A stretch of DNA of 48,835 nt from Rhodobacteraceae bacterium F11138 (GTDB lineage Bacteria > Pseudomonadota > Alphaproteobacteria > Rhodobacterales > Rhodobacteraceae): assembly GCA_016521575.1 (NCBI GenBank), contig JAEKDP010000008.1:85419-134253 (forward strand), read 5' to 3'. This document shows, one piece after another, positions 7,847 through 15,550 of the stretch; positions within the stretch are counted from its first letter, which is position 1, and the number at the start of each line of letters is the position of its first letter. A program made the position numbers and the translations under genes. The notes under the pieces were generated by a model that had not been told where the DNA came from, ran no database searches, and saw only the letters and a program-made list of their open reading frames with translations.

Positions 7847-7940
7847 TGGAATTGTCGATGAGGTTGAGAACGCCATCGATCCGCTGACCGCGCTACCCGC
7901 ATGGGTCAAGGGCGAGACGGGTTCATCGAGATTGTGGTGA
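7836..7940 (+). pseudogene. virB4: virB4 5' fragment
   Basis: ATG 7836, with GGAGGCGACAG upstream, opens MPRDGIVDEVENAIDPLTAL then PAWVKGE, the start expected of a VirB4 ATPase in this gene order. After about 25 codons (around 7912) the sequence changes to the flavoprotein reductase fragment read in another frame, and this frame stops at 7940. About 97 percent of virB4 and all later virB genes are missing. Confidence 0.65.
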
Positions 7941-8455
7941 GAAGGCATCCCGGCGGCCTCTGCTCGGGCCAGCTCATGGCTTTGCAACCGGGCGACACGG
8001 TCACGGCATTTCTACGCCGAAACCCCGGTTTCCGTCCGGGCCGAAACCGTGCGCCACTGATCCTGATCGGCGCCGGAACCGGGATCGGGCCGCTCGCGGG
8101 CCTCATACGCGGCAATGCGCACCGCAGGGCGGTCCACCTGTTCTTCGGCATGCGCCATCCCGACAGCGATTTCTTCTTTGGCGAGGAATTGACCGCTTGG
8201 CAGGAAGAGGGGCGGTTGACCAGGCTGGTTACGGCCGTCTCGCGCGGGGCACGGCCCCACTACGTGCAGGACGCCTTGCGCGCCGAGGCCGCTCAGGTCG
8301 CGGAGCTCATTCGCGACGGAGCCCGCGTGATGGTCTGCGGCGGGCGCGACATGGCCGCGGGTGTGGCCGATGCGCTGGCCGAGATCCTCGCGCCTTCTGG
8401 GCTCACGCCTGCGGTTCTAAAGGCGGAGGGACGGTATGTCGAAGATGTTTACTGA
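7901..8455 (+). pseudogene. NADPH-flavoprotein reductase, 3' fragment
   Basis: From about 7914 the frame encodes the NADPH-binding half of a CysJ/cytochrome-P450-reductase-type protein: the end of the FAD domain (GDTVTAFLRRNPGF), the nucleotide motif LILIGAGTGIGPLAG, HLFFGMRHPDSDFFFGEEL, VMVCGGRDMAAGV, and a terminal YVEDVY typical of the family. The flavodoxin part, any membrane part and most of the FAD domain are missing. The junction lies inside virB4. An ATG at 7901 lies in frame but has no ribosome site. It overlaps apbE by 20 bases, so the two were once an operon. Confidence 0.75.
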
Positions 8456-9413
8456 CCTGCAACGCCGCGCCCTGAACGGCCCGACGATGGGCACGCGCTG
8501 GTCGGCCACGTTCTTTGCGGAGCCGGGCTACGATCCCGGCCCGCTCCGCACCGCGCTGCAAGCGGCCGTGGACGAGGTGGACGCGCAGATGTCGACCTGG
8601 AACGCAGGCAGCGACCTGATGAGGCTCAACGCGGCGCCGGTGGGCGACCTTGTGGCCGTGCCCGAACGGCTTCGTGCGGTCCTGTCTCTTGGCCTGGAAA
8701 TCGGCTGTGCGTCCGGCGGGGTGTTCGATATCGGCATGGGCGATGCGGTAACGGCCTGGGGTTTCGGGCCGGAGGCTGCGACGCCCAAGGGCATCCGGGC
8801 AGCCATGGCGGCCCCGCGTCGCCCGGCGCAAGAGGTGCTGGAAATCGACGGCACCCATGCGCGCAAGTCCGCGCCCATAGCGCTCGATCTGAACGGCATC
8901 GCCAAGGGGTACGGCGTCGACCGGCTGGCCGAGACCCTGCGCGACCACGGGATCACAGATGCCCTCGTCGGAATCGACGGCGAGACACGGGCGATGGGCC
9001 TCCGGCCGGACGGAGAGGCATGGACCATCGCGGTCGAGGCGCCCGATCCAGAGCGCCGCGCACCCCATTCCATTCTCGCGCTACAGGATGCTGCAGTGGC
9101 AACCTCGGGCGACTACCGCCACTGGGTCGAGGTGCAGGGACGACGCTTGTCGCACACGATGGACCCGGAACAGGGTGCGCCGCTGATCGCCTCACCGGCC
9201 TCCGTCACCGTGGTGGCCCAAACCTGTGCTGAGGCCGATGCCTGGGCGACGGCCCTGATGGTGGCTGGGCCCGAGAGCGGAGCCGAGCTTGCAAAACGAC
9301 GCGGGCTCGACGCCCTGTTCCTCATGCGCGATGGTAAAGGCAGCACAAGCGGTGTGGGAGTCGGACGACTTTTTTCCGGAGAGCCAGGGCCAATGATTGC
9401 CGGACCCGCGTAG
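8436..9413 (+). CDS. apbE: ApbE FAD:protein FMN transferase
   Basis: ApbE attaches FMN covalently to threonine in periplasmic or membrane-facing flavoproteins. The 325 residues cover the full domain: GPTMGTRWSATF near the N-terminus, FDIGMGDAVTAWGFG, LDLNGIAKGYGVDRLAETL, VATSGDYRHWVE and HTMDPEQGAPL. No clear signal peptide is seen. A good ribosome site (GGAGGG) precedes ATG 8436. It overlaps the reductase fragment, so its natural partner was probably a flavinylated membrane redox protein whose gene is now cut. It may lack a promoter since the deletion. Confidence 0.88.
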   Translation: MSKMFTDLQRRALNGPTMGTRWSATFFAEPGYDPGPLRTALQAAVDEVDAQMSTWNAGSDLMRLNAAPVGDLVAVPERLRAVLSLGLEIGCASGGVFDIGMGDAVTAWGFGPEAATPKGIRAAMAAPRRPAQEVLEIDGTHARKSAPIALDLNGIAKGYGVDRLAETLRDHGITDALVGIDGETRAMGLRPDGEAWTIAVEAPDPERRAPHSILALQDAAVATSGDYRHWVEVQGRRLSHTMDPEQGAPLIASPASVTVVAQTCAEADAWATALMVAGPESGAELAKRRGLDALFLMRDGKGSTSGVGVGRLFSGEPGPMIAGPA

Positions 9414-9660
9414 GGCCAGCCGATATTGGTCGCTGAAACAAGCACCTCCGATAACCTTTGCGATCAGTCTTGTCAGGCTGATTGGCTCTATTCGCAGCCT
9501 GTAGGCTGCCAGCGACTTACCTTGCGCATCGCCTTGCCGGTCAGGAATTGCCCGCAGAACTCCATCTTCAATGCGCAGGAATCAGTACGGCGGCCAAAGG
9601 CTCGAGAACGAATGCCCCGGCCTGGACCAATACGGGATCTCTTTCGCCACGCATTCTGGG
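9414..9660. other. Junction region without a recognisable gene
   Basis: Between apbE and the metallo-beta-lactamase homology (which ends near 9662) I see no convincing coding sequence, RNA or repeat. The three minus-strand frames are open only in short stretches and resemble nothing I know. The region probably contains the deletion point that removed the 3' end of the neighbouring gene. Confidence 0.5.
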
Positions 9661-10289
9661 GAACACCGTGACCAAATGGGCGTGGGATCCCGCAGGATTG
9701 GCCGCCCAGGCTGCCCCAGATCGCCGCTGAACACGATCTTCGTTGTTTCGCCGTCCCCTTCTGATATCCAGACTTCGATGATCGCCGAGCCGAGGATATG
9801 GCCCGCGTCGCGGAACCGGCAGCACACTTCTCCATGCGGGGTGAGCTTGGTGTTGTAGCTGATCGCGTGAACCTGCCGCAGACAAAGCCTGACATCCTTC
9901 ATGGTATAGATTGGCTCTGTCGAAGCGGCTGCACCGCGCTTGGATCTGCGCCAGTGCTTTCGAGCGTCCGATTCCTGAATGTGGGCGCTGTCTGGCAGCA
10001 TGACGCCCAGCAGATTCGCTGTCGCTTCGGTTGCGAAAATCGGCCCGGTGAAACCTGCCTTAGTCAGTTTTGGCAGCAGACCGCTGTGGTCGATATGCGC
10101 ATGTGTCAGAAGAACGAAATCAATTGATTCCGGGTCGAAACCGAAGGGTTTTCGATTACGGGCAGGCGCTTTCCGCCCGCCTTGAAACATGCCGCAATCG
10201 ATCAGAAACCGGACTTCGCCGGTTTCGACGAGGAAGCAGGAGCCGGTGACTTCGCGCGCCGCGCCCAAAAAGCTGATCTTCGGCGCCAT
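9582..10289 (-). pseudogene. Metallo-beta-lactamase-fold protein, 3'-truncated
   Basis: The start MAPKISFLGAAREVTGSC and the metal motif LLTHAHIDHSG (HxHxDH at 63-68) with DAGHILGSAIIEV belong to the RNA-processing/beta-CASP type of metallo-beta-lactamase proteins (Ysh1-like, about 450 residues or more). Homology ends after GDLGQPGRPILRDPTPI near residue 209. The next 25 residues are unrelated and the frame stops. The whole beta-CASP and C-terminal half is therefore absent. ATG 10289 lies one base after the tetR stop, so they form one transcript. In related islands such genes often accompany phaC. Confidence 0.75.
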
Positions 10290-10290
10290 G

Positions 10291-10941
10291 TCACTCCTGC
10301 TCCTCGGCATCGCCCGCCTTAGAAATGCCGTGTAGATAAATGTCAAAAACACGTGGCGCATCGGCGCGCATTTTATCCATGTCGCCGGCGATCAGGGATT
10401 GCATGACGAGGCCCTGAATGGTGCCGATGAACAGCGTGGCCGCCGCCTCGACATCAAGATTGTCGCGCAATTCGCCGCATTCCTTGCCACTCGTAATCAT
10501 GTCGCGCAGGCGTGCCGCGTATTGTTTCATCATACTCTGCGCGAGACGCTTGGCCGGCGTCGGCCGGGCACCCTGAAGCTCTCCGAACAGCATGCGTGGT
10601 GCGCCCGGATGATCGGCAACAAATGCGATGTGGGCGAGAAACATCGCCTCCATCTTTCCCGTAGGCGAAGTAATGTCTTTGGCCGCGCGATCGATCCGGG
10701 CCATCAGGTTCTTGGCCACCCAGTTCATGACCGCTTTCCAAATCGCGTCCTTGTTCGGAAAGTGGCGAAAGATCGCGCCCTGTGTCAGCTTCATGTGCTT
10801 GGCAATGGCCGCGGTCGTAATGCTGTCCGGGTTGGAAGAGCCGGCCAAGTCGATGACCGCTTCGACGGTAATGTTGCGGCGCTCTTCCGCCGGGATCTTT
10901 TTTGGTTTCGTTTTGGTCAATGAAACGTCTCCGTTTGCCAT
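10291..10941 (-). CDS. TetR/AcrR-family regulator (PHA island)
   Basis: This is a transcriptional repressor of 216 residues. The N-terminal helix-turn-helix spans about residues 35-60 (ITTAAIAKHMKLTQGAIFRH then FPNKDAIWKAV), followed by the helical ligand-binding domain. ATG 10941 was selected because upstream sequence in this frame is antiphase to the membrane-protein gene and low in family likeness. It overlaps that gene by 25 bases and precedes the truncated metallo-beta-lactamase gene by one base. The 20-bp palindrome at 11388-11407 is the likely operator; the regulator near 22 kb has a related one. Confidence 0.85.
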   Translation of the reverse strand: MANGDVSLTKTKPKKIPAEERRNITVEAVIDLAGSSNPDSITTAAIAKHMKLTQGAIFRHFPNKDAIWKAVMNWVAKNLMARIDRAAKDITSPTGKMEAMFLAHIAFVADHPGAPRMLFGELQGARPTPAKRLAQSMMKQYAARLRDMITSGKECGELRDNLDVEAAATLFIGTIQGLVMQSLIAGDMDKMRADAPRVFDIYLHGISKAGDAEEQE

Positions 10942-11324
10942 ACATGTGTAGCCGTCCATATCATCGCGGCGACCATTGAAATGCCGCCGGCCATGACGAA
11001 GATCGGCGGAGCACCAAAAAGCACCTCTGCCAGAATGCCTAGAGGCATCAGCAGCCCGAGCAGTGCCAACGCGGATATCCAGCGCCTGGTCCGGGTGTCC
11101 GGGGCGCGCAACAGGGCGAGACCGACCGCGATATTGATGAGCGCGAACAGGTTGCCGTGAACATGCGCAAGCCGCGATTCGAAATGCGTACCCACCGCAT
11201 AGTCGGCGATCCACTGCTCCTTGCCCGGTGCAAAATCGCGCAAGAAGATCAGCACGAACCCGTACAGCATGAAGAGCGCCAGGAACGCGAAGCCCGTCAC
11301 GACATTCGTCTTGCCCGTCAGCAT
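10917..11324 (-). CDS. Four-helix membrane protein, unknown function
   Basis: This 135-residue protein has four predicted membrane helices (VVTGFAFLALFMLYGFVLIF, LFALINIAVGLALL, ISALALLGLLMPLGILAEVL and IFVMAGGISMVAAMIW) and a conserved-looking HFESRLAHVHGNLFAL stretch between the first two. ATG 11324 follows a very strong AAGGAGGAG site. It is the first gene of an operon with tetR and the metallo-beta-lactamase gene, divergent from phaC. I do not recognise the family. The His-rich first loop might bind metal or haem; that is a guess. Confidence 0.75.
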   Translation of the reverse strand: MLTGKTNVVTGFAFLALFMLYGFVLIFLRDFAPGKEQWIADYAVGTHFESRLAHVHGNLFALINIAVGLALLRAPDTRTRRWISALALLGLLMPLGILAEVLFGAPPIFVMAGGISMVAAMIWTATHVWQTETFH

Positions 11325-11387
11325 GGGTCTCCTCCTTGGCCAATCGCGGCACTTACCTGCCTTGCCGCGCATCATGGCTTGAATAAA

Positions 11388-11407
11388 TATAGTAATCAAT
11401 TACTATC
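11388..11407. promoter_or_regulatory. TetR operator between the divergent operons
   Basis: TATAGTAATCAATTACTATC contains perfect 8-bp arms ATAGTAAT and ATTACTAT around CA. It lies 64 bases ahead of the membrane-protein start and 79 bases ahead of phaC, so one repressor bound here could control both directions. It shares 16 of 20 positions with the site at 22230-22249. Confidence 0.7.
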
Positions 11408-11485
11408 TTGATTCGAGATTGTCCAGCGGTGCCGGTGCCATTGATCATCGTCTTGAGATCGCCGGCCGGACATCAGGAAATATCG

Positions 11486-13372
11486 ATGGAGCCGCAAATG
11501 TCGGACCAGGTGGTAAAACTGCGCGATGCGCAAGGAAAGCAGGGGACAGCGCGAGCGGTGCCTGACCGCTCTACACGCGACATGTCAGACGCCAAGGCCG
11601 AGCCGGAACGGGATGCGGCGATGACGTCTGACACCGATGATCGTCCGGATACACATGATACCCGTCACGAAGCGTTCGACCATGCGGCACAGGTTTGGCT
11701 TTCGCGCTTCACGCATGGGTTGTCGCCCGCTGCCCTCATGAATGCCTGGTTCGATTGGGCGACGCATATGGTCGCTGCTCCGGGAAAACAGTTGGAAATC
11801 GCAGAAAAGGCTGGAGAAAAGTTCGGTCGGTACACGCGCTATGCAATGGCATGCACAGGTTCGACCAACGCGGTGGCGCCCTGCATTGATCCACTGCCGC
11901 AAGACAACCGGTTTCGCGGCGATGCCTGGAAAATGCCCCCCTTCAATCTGATTCAGCAAGGTTTTCTGCTGCAGCAGCAATGGTGGCACAACCTGGTCAC
12001 TGATGTACCCGGTGTGACTGTTCAGCACGAGCGCGAATTGCAATTCCTGACGCGCCAGATGCTTGATGTTCTCTCTCCATCCAACTTTCCCGGAACCAAC
12101 CCCGAGGTTCTGAAAAAGACGCAACAGACCGGCGGTCTGAACCTGATCCGGGGGTTCCAGAACTACATGGAGGACCTGCAGGACCTCATGGCAGGAGAGG
12201 CCCCCGATGGCGCCGACTCCTTCCAGCCAGGCCGGGACGTGGCGGTAACGAAAGGCAGCATCGTTTACCGCAATCAGTTGATCGAACTCATCCAGTACGC
12301 CCCACTCACGGACAAGGTACGACCTGAGCCGATCCTGATCGTCCCGGCCTGGATCATGAAATACTATATTCTCGACCTCTCGCCGCAAAACTCGTTGGTG
12401 CGCTATCTGGTCGAGCAAGGCCACACCGTCTTCATGATCTCGTGGAAGAACCCCGATGCGGACGACCGCAACCTGACGCTAGACGACTACCGCCGGCTGG
12501 GGGTGATGGCGGCCCTCGATGCGATCGGCGGGATCGTCCCGGATCGGAAGGTTCATGCCGTCGGTTATTGCCTCGGCGGTACGCTCCTGTCGATCACCGC
12601 CGCGGCGATGGCGCGCGATGGCGACGAACGGCTGGCCTCGCTGTCACTGCTGGCCAGTCAGGTCGATTTCACCGAACCGGGCGAACTGGCACTATTCATC
12701 AACGAAAGCCAGCTCGCGTTCCTTGACAGCGTGATGTGGAAGCAGGGCTATCTTAATGCCACGCAAATGGCCGGCGCCTTCCAGATGCTGCGCTCGAACG
12801 ATCTGATCTGGTCTCGGATCGTGCGCGAATACCTGATGGGAGAACGCGCCCAGATGAATGATCTTATGGCCTGGAACGCCGACGCGACACGTATGCCGTA
12901 TCGAATGCATTCGGAATACCTTCGCAAGCTCTATCTCAACAACGACCTTGCCGAGGGTAGGCTCAAGGTTGATGGCCGTCCGGTACATGTTTCGGATATC
13001 CGAGTGCCGATCTTTGCCGTGGGCACGGTAAAAGATCATGTGGCACCTTGGCGATCAGCCTTCAAGATCGACATGCTCAGTGACACCGACGTGAGTTTCG
13101 CGCTGACCAGCGGTGGGCACAATGCCGGGATCGTCTCCGAGCCGGGCCACCCGCGCCGAACCTACCGGGTGCGGCACCGCAAGGCCGAGGATTTGCACAT
13201 GGATCCCGACACGTGGCTGAACGAGACATCCGAGCGGGAGGGGTCATGGTGGCCGGCCTGGTTCGAATGGCTGGCTGTCCGCTCGGGCGACATTATTAGC
13301 CCGCCCTCGATGGGCCGAAAAGATCGTCCGGCGTTCGACGACGCGCCGGGAGCCTATGTGTTTCAGAAATAA
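11486..13372 (+). CDS. phaC: Class I poly(3-hydroxyalkanoate) synthase
   Basis: PhaC polymerises hydroxyacyl-CoA into storage polyester at the granule surface. From ATG 11486 the protein has 628 residues, usual for class I. An extended charged N-terminus precedes the PhaC_N domain (about residues 70-260). The alpha/beta-hydrolase core carries the lipase-like box GYCLGG with C362, D517 in VKDHVAPW and H545 in GGHNAG, the complete Cys-Asp-His triad. The frame is open to 11408; 11486 was picked for AGGA upstream and the loss of similarity before it. No phaA, phaB or phasin gene is nearby, so precursors come from elsewhere. It heads a four-gene run toward the haemoglobin. Confidence 0.93.
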   Translation: MEPQMSDQVVKLRDAQGKQGTARAVPDRSTRDMSDAKAEPERDAAMTSDTDDRPDTHDTRHEAFDHAAQVWLSRFTHGLSPAALMNAWFDWATHMVAAPGKQLEIAEKAGEKFGRYTRYAMACTGSTNAVAPCIDPLPQDNRFRGDAWKMPPFNLIQQGFLLQQQWWHNLVTDVPGVTVQHERELQFLTRQMLDVLSPSNFPGTNPEVLKKTQQTGGLNLIRGFQNYMEDLQDLMAGEAPDGADSFQPGRDVAVTKGSIVYRNQLIELIQYAPLTDKVRPEPILIVPAWIMKYYILDLSPQNSLVRYLVEQGHTVFMISWKNPDADDRNLTLDDYRRLGVMAALDAIGGIVPDRKVHAVGYCLGGTLLSITAAAMARDGDERLASLSLLASQVDFTEPGELALFINESQLAFLDSVMWKQGYLNATQMAGAFQMLRSNDLIWSRIVREYLMGERAQMNDLMAWNADATRMPYRMHSEYLRKLYLNNDLAEGRLKVDGRPVHVSDIRVPIFAVGTVKDHVAPWRSAFKIDMLSDTDVSFALTSGGHNAGIVSEPGHPRRTYRVRHRKAEDLHMDPDTWLNETSEREGSWWPAWFEWLAVRSGDIISPPSMGRKDRPAFDDAPGAYVFQK

Positions 13373-13410
13373 CGCATTAGCAAACGCTGAGCAGAATTGG
13401 AGTAAGAAAC

Positions 13411-13827
13411 ATGCAAAACAGACGATGGGATATCCTGATTGCCGCGGTTATCGTCACGCTGTTCGGCTTGCTGACGGTGTTGTCAGGCGGGCGCGCACTT
13501 TTCGGTGGCGCGGAGGCCCGTGCGGCGGTCGGCGAAGCGGTCCCCTTCGTTCTATGGTTCAACTTCCTGGCCGGGTTTGCCTATGTTACCGCAGGTATCG
13601 GGCTCATTTTGCAAAAAAGCTGGGCGGCCAAGCTCTCGATCGCAATCCTCGTCGCCACCGTTCTGGTAATGATCGCCTTCGGAGCCCACGTTCTGCTTGG
13701 CGGCGCCTATGAGATGCGAACGGTATGGGCCATGAGCCTGCGAACCGTCGTCTGGGGCGTCGTTGTCGGCCTCGCGGTCCGCCGCCCGGACGAGTCCGCT
13801 CCAGAGCCGCTAGACGAACGTCCGTGA
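13411..13827 (+). CDS. Four-helix membrane protein downstream of phaC
   Basis: This 138-residue protein has four hydrophobic segments: about 8-26 (ILIAAVIVTLFGLLTVLSGG), 45-66, 71-95 and 105-122. It has a short charged tail. ATG 13411 is preceded by TTGGAGTAAG. The gap to phaC is 38 bases, so it is probably in the phaC operon. No conserved catalytic residues are evident and I cannot name a family with confidence. Confidence 0.75.
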   Translation: MQNRRWDILIAAVIVTLFGLLTVLSGGRALFGGAEARAAVGEAVPFVLWFNFLAGFAYVTAGIGLILQKSWAAKLSIAILVATVLVMIAFGAHVLLGGAYEMRTVWAMSLRTVVWGVVVGLAVRRPDESAPEPLDERP

Positions 13828-13863
13828 AACAGTGATATGACGCAGAACTAGGAGGGTTTGAAA

Positions 13864-14352
13864 GTGTCAAGCTATGGAAAGACAGGCCGGTTCCCGTTCA
13901 TTGCTCCTGCGTTGGTAATAGCGGTCGGTCTGGGATTTGGTGTGCCAGCGACGGGGCAGGATACAGGGCCGGTTTCCCCGGATCTGACGCCGAAGCTGCG
14001 CGATTTGCTGCGCCAGGAGATGCTGTCGATCGAACAGGCCAGCAAGGACATCCTCTCGGCGCTGATCGCCGGAGACGACGCCCACGTCGCGGGTTTGGCA
14101 CAACAGATCCACGACAGTTTCATCCTGCAGCAATCCATGACGCCCGAAGACAAACAGGATCTGATGGCCGCCGTGCCGAAGGAATTCGTGGAGCAGGATC
14201 AGGCATTTCACGAACTGTCGGCCGATCTCGCGCAAGCAGGGCGTGATGGCGACCGGGATGCGCAACACGCGGAATTCGGCCGGATGATCGAGGCCTGCAC
14301 CGCCTGCCACGCCTCTTATGCAACGGACCGCTTTCCGATGTTGGCCGAGTAG
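13864..14352 (+). CDS. Cytochrome c'-like monohaem protein
   Basis: The protein has an N-terminal signal (APALVIAVGLGFGVPATGQ) and a mostly helical body. A C-terminal haem-attachment motif CTACH lies about 15 residues from the end, the place it occupies in cytochrome c'/c-556-type four-helix cytochromes. Such proteins are periplasmic and bind NO or CO or transfer electrons. GTG 13864 has GGAGGG seven bases ahead; the TTG at 13858 is too close to that site. With the downstream truncated haemoglobin it suggests a gas-responsive or microaerobic role for the operon, which is inference. Confidence 0.75.
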   Translation: MSSYGKTGRFPFIAPALVIAVGLGFGVPATGQDTGPVSPDLTPKLRDLLRQEMLSIEQASKDILSALIAGDDAHVAGLAQQIHDSFILQQSMTPEDKQDLMAAVPKEFVEQDQAFHELSADLAQAGRDGDRDAQHAEFGRMIEACTACHASYATDRFPMLAE

Positions 14353-14406
14353 GGAAACCGCGATTCCAGCATGACCCCCAATCACTGCGGATCGTGGCGG
14401 TGTGGT

Positions 14407-14442
14407 GGCGCTGATGGCAGGGAGGACGAGGCCATCAGCGCC
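14407..14442 (+). promoter_or_regulatory. Perfect 12-bp hairpin between cytochrome and haemoglobin genes
   Basis: Arms GGCGCTGATGGC (14407-14418) and GCCATCAGCGCC (14431-14442) pair completely around a 12-base loop. No T run follows, so it is not a standard intrinsic terminator. It ends 47 bases before the haemoglobin start. Transcript stabilisation, partial termination or an operator are all possible. Confidence 0.55.
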
Positions 14443-14489
14443 GCCATGCTATGAATTCACGTTTGAACCTGCCGCGAGGGAGGCGCGAA

Positions 14490-14933
14490 ATGAGCACACT
14501 GCTGGGTGTCGAACAAGACTATCCCGCCAAAACGCGCGCTCAACTGCGGCAGGCGGCGGAGGTCATGGGAATCGACGAGGAATACATCTCGCGCATGGCC
14601 AGGTTTTTCGCAGCGCGCATCGCGGCCGACCGGCAACTGGGAAAGACCTGCGCGAGATATGCTGGATGTGGTGGCAAGAAACAGGTCGAGCGGATGATTG
14701 CCTTCTGGTCCTCGATCGCGTTGCACACAGACGCCTATTGCGGCGACCTGGTCGCGGCCCATCGAAACCTGCACGATCTCGAACGGCAGGACTTTGCTCG
14801 GTGGCTGGCGCTTTTTCGCGCGACGCTCGATGAGACGGCGCCGACGCAGGCAGCGGCCAACTATCTGATGTCCCGCACCGAGCGCATCGCGAAGGATCTG
14901 GAAGCCGCGCTTTTCGAACACGCCGGTAGATAG
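14490..14933 (+). CDS. Group III truncated haemoglobin
   Basis: This 147-residue protein resembles group III truncated haemoglobins (often labelled TrHbP). It shows KKQVERMIAFWSSIALHTDA then YCGDLVAAHRNLHDLERQDF and ARWLALFRATLDETA, matching the family's FWSS, pocket-loop and F-helix His (AAHRNL) segments. These proteins bind oxygen or NO. The residues before KKQVERM, including TCARYAGCGG, diverge from the usual pattern. ATG 14490 has GAGGGAGGCG upstream; the ATG at 14451 lacks a site. It is the last gene of the phaC run. Confidence 0.75.
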   Translation: MSTLLGVEQDYPAKTRAQLRQAAEVMGIDEEYISRMARFFAARIAADRQLGKTCARYAGCGGKKQVERMIAFWSSIALHTDAYCGDLVAAHRNLHDLERQDFARWLALFRATLDETAPTQAAANYLMSRTERIAKDLEAALFEHAGR

Positions 14934-15076
14934 AGCAAACGGAACCGCCGAACAAAGCGGAATGGAGACAGACGAAGAGCCCCGGTCCCGCACATTGGCG
15001 TGATGACCATTCGAGTCAGCCGTCTGATGCTTGCAGCACCCGGGTGGTTTCTGTGGTCGATTCCGTCGCGGCGACC

Positions 15077-15550
15077 CTATTCCACCGGGGTCAAACGCAA
15101 GCCATTGGAGGCACGATAGACTCCGTCCGTCTGGCGCGTGAATGTCAGGCATTCGTTCACCTTCTTCAGCCCTGTTTCCATTTTGACGCAGAGTTGGTCG
15201 CCCGACAGAGTCCAGCGGCCCGTTCCGGTGCCAAGCGGCGAGCGCATCGTGACCGCACCATCGGTGCCATACTGCAACGAAACTGACAGGATGCCCTTCC
15301 GCCCCTGGAAGGCGTGACCGATAATCCGATCTTCGATTGCTGCAGCTGACAGCGCTTCCTGAGCATCGCTCCTCATGCAGAGTGCGATCAGAATGGCAGC
15401 CGCCAGGAGGGCGATTTTCAGGTATTGCGGTAACGGGCATCCCCTGTTGGCTGGACGCCGACCAACTTTGGGTTCGGCCTCAAGGGGCATCCTTGAAGAA
15501 AGTCTGTCGGCAAAACGTCCATGAAGTCTGCAATATGCTTCAACCGGCAT
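15077..15550 (-). CDS. Small exported protein, last gene of the RND-BCCT operon
   Basis: This protein of 157 residues has an internal hydrophobic stretch (LKIALLAAAILIALCMRSDA) that would serve as a signal or anchor. A small beta-rich domain follows, with ILSVSLQYGTDGAVTMRSPL then GRWTLSGDQLCVKMETGLKK. It is probably periplasmic. ATG 15550 lies inside the end of the BCCT gene and has a strong AAGGAGAA site, which supports this start and coupling. An ATG at 15490 is possible. The family is unnamed as far as I can tell. Confidence 0.7.
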   Translation of the reverse strand: MPVEAYCRLHGRFADRLSSRMPLEAEPKVGRRPANRGCPLPQYLKIALLAAAILIALCMRSDAQEALSAAAIEDRIIGHAFQGRKGILSVSLQYGTDGAVTMRSPLGTGTGRWTLSGDQLCVKMETGLKKVNECLTFTRQTDGVYRASNGLRLTPVE

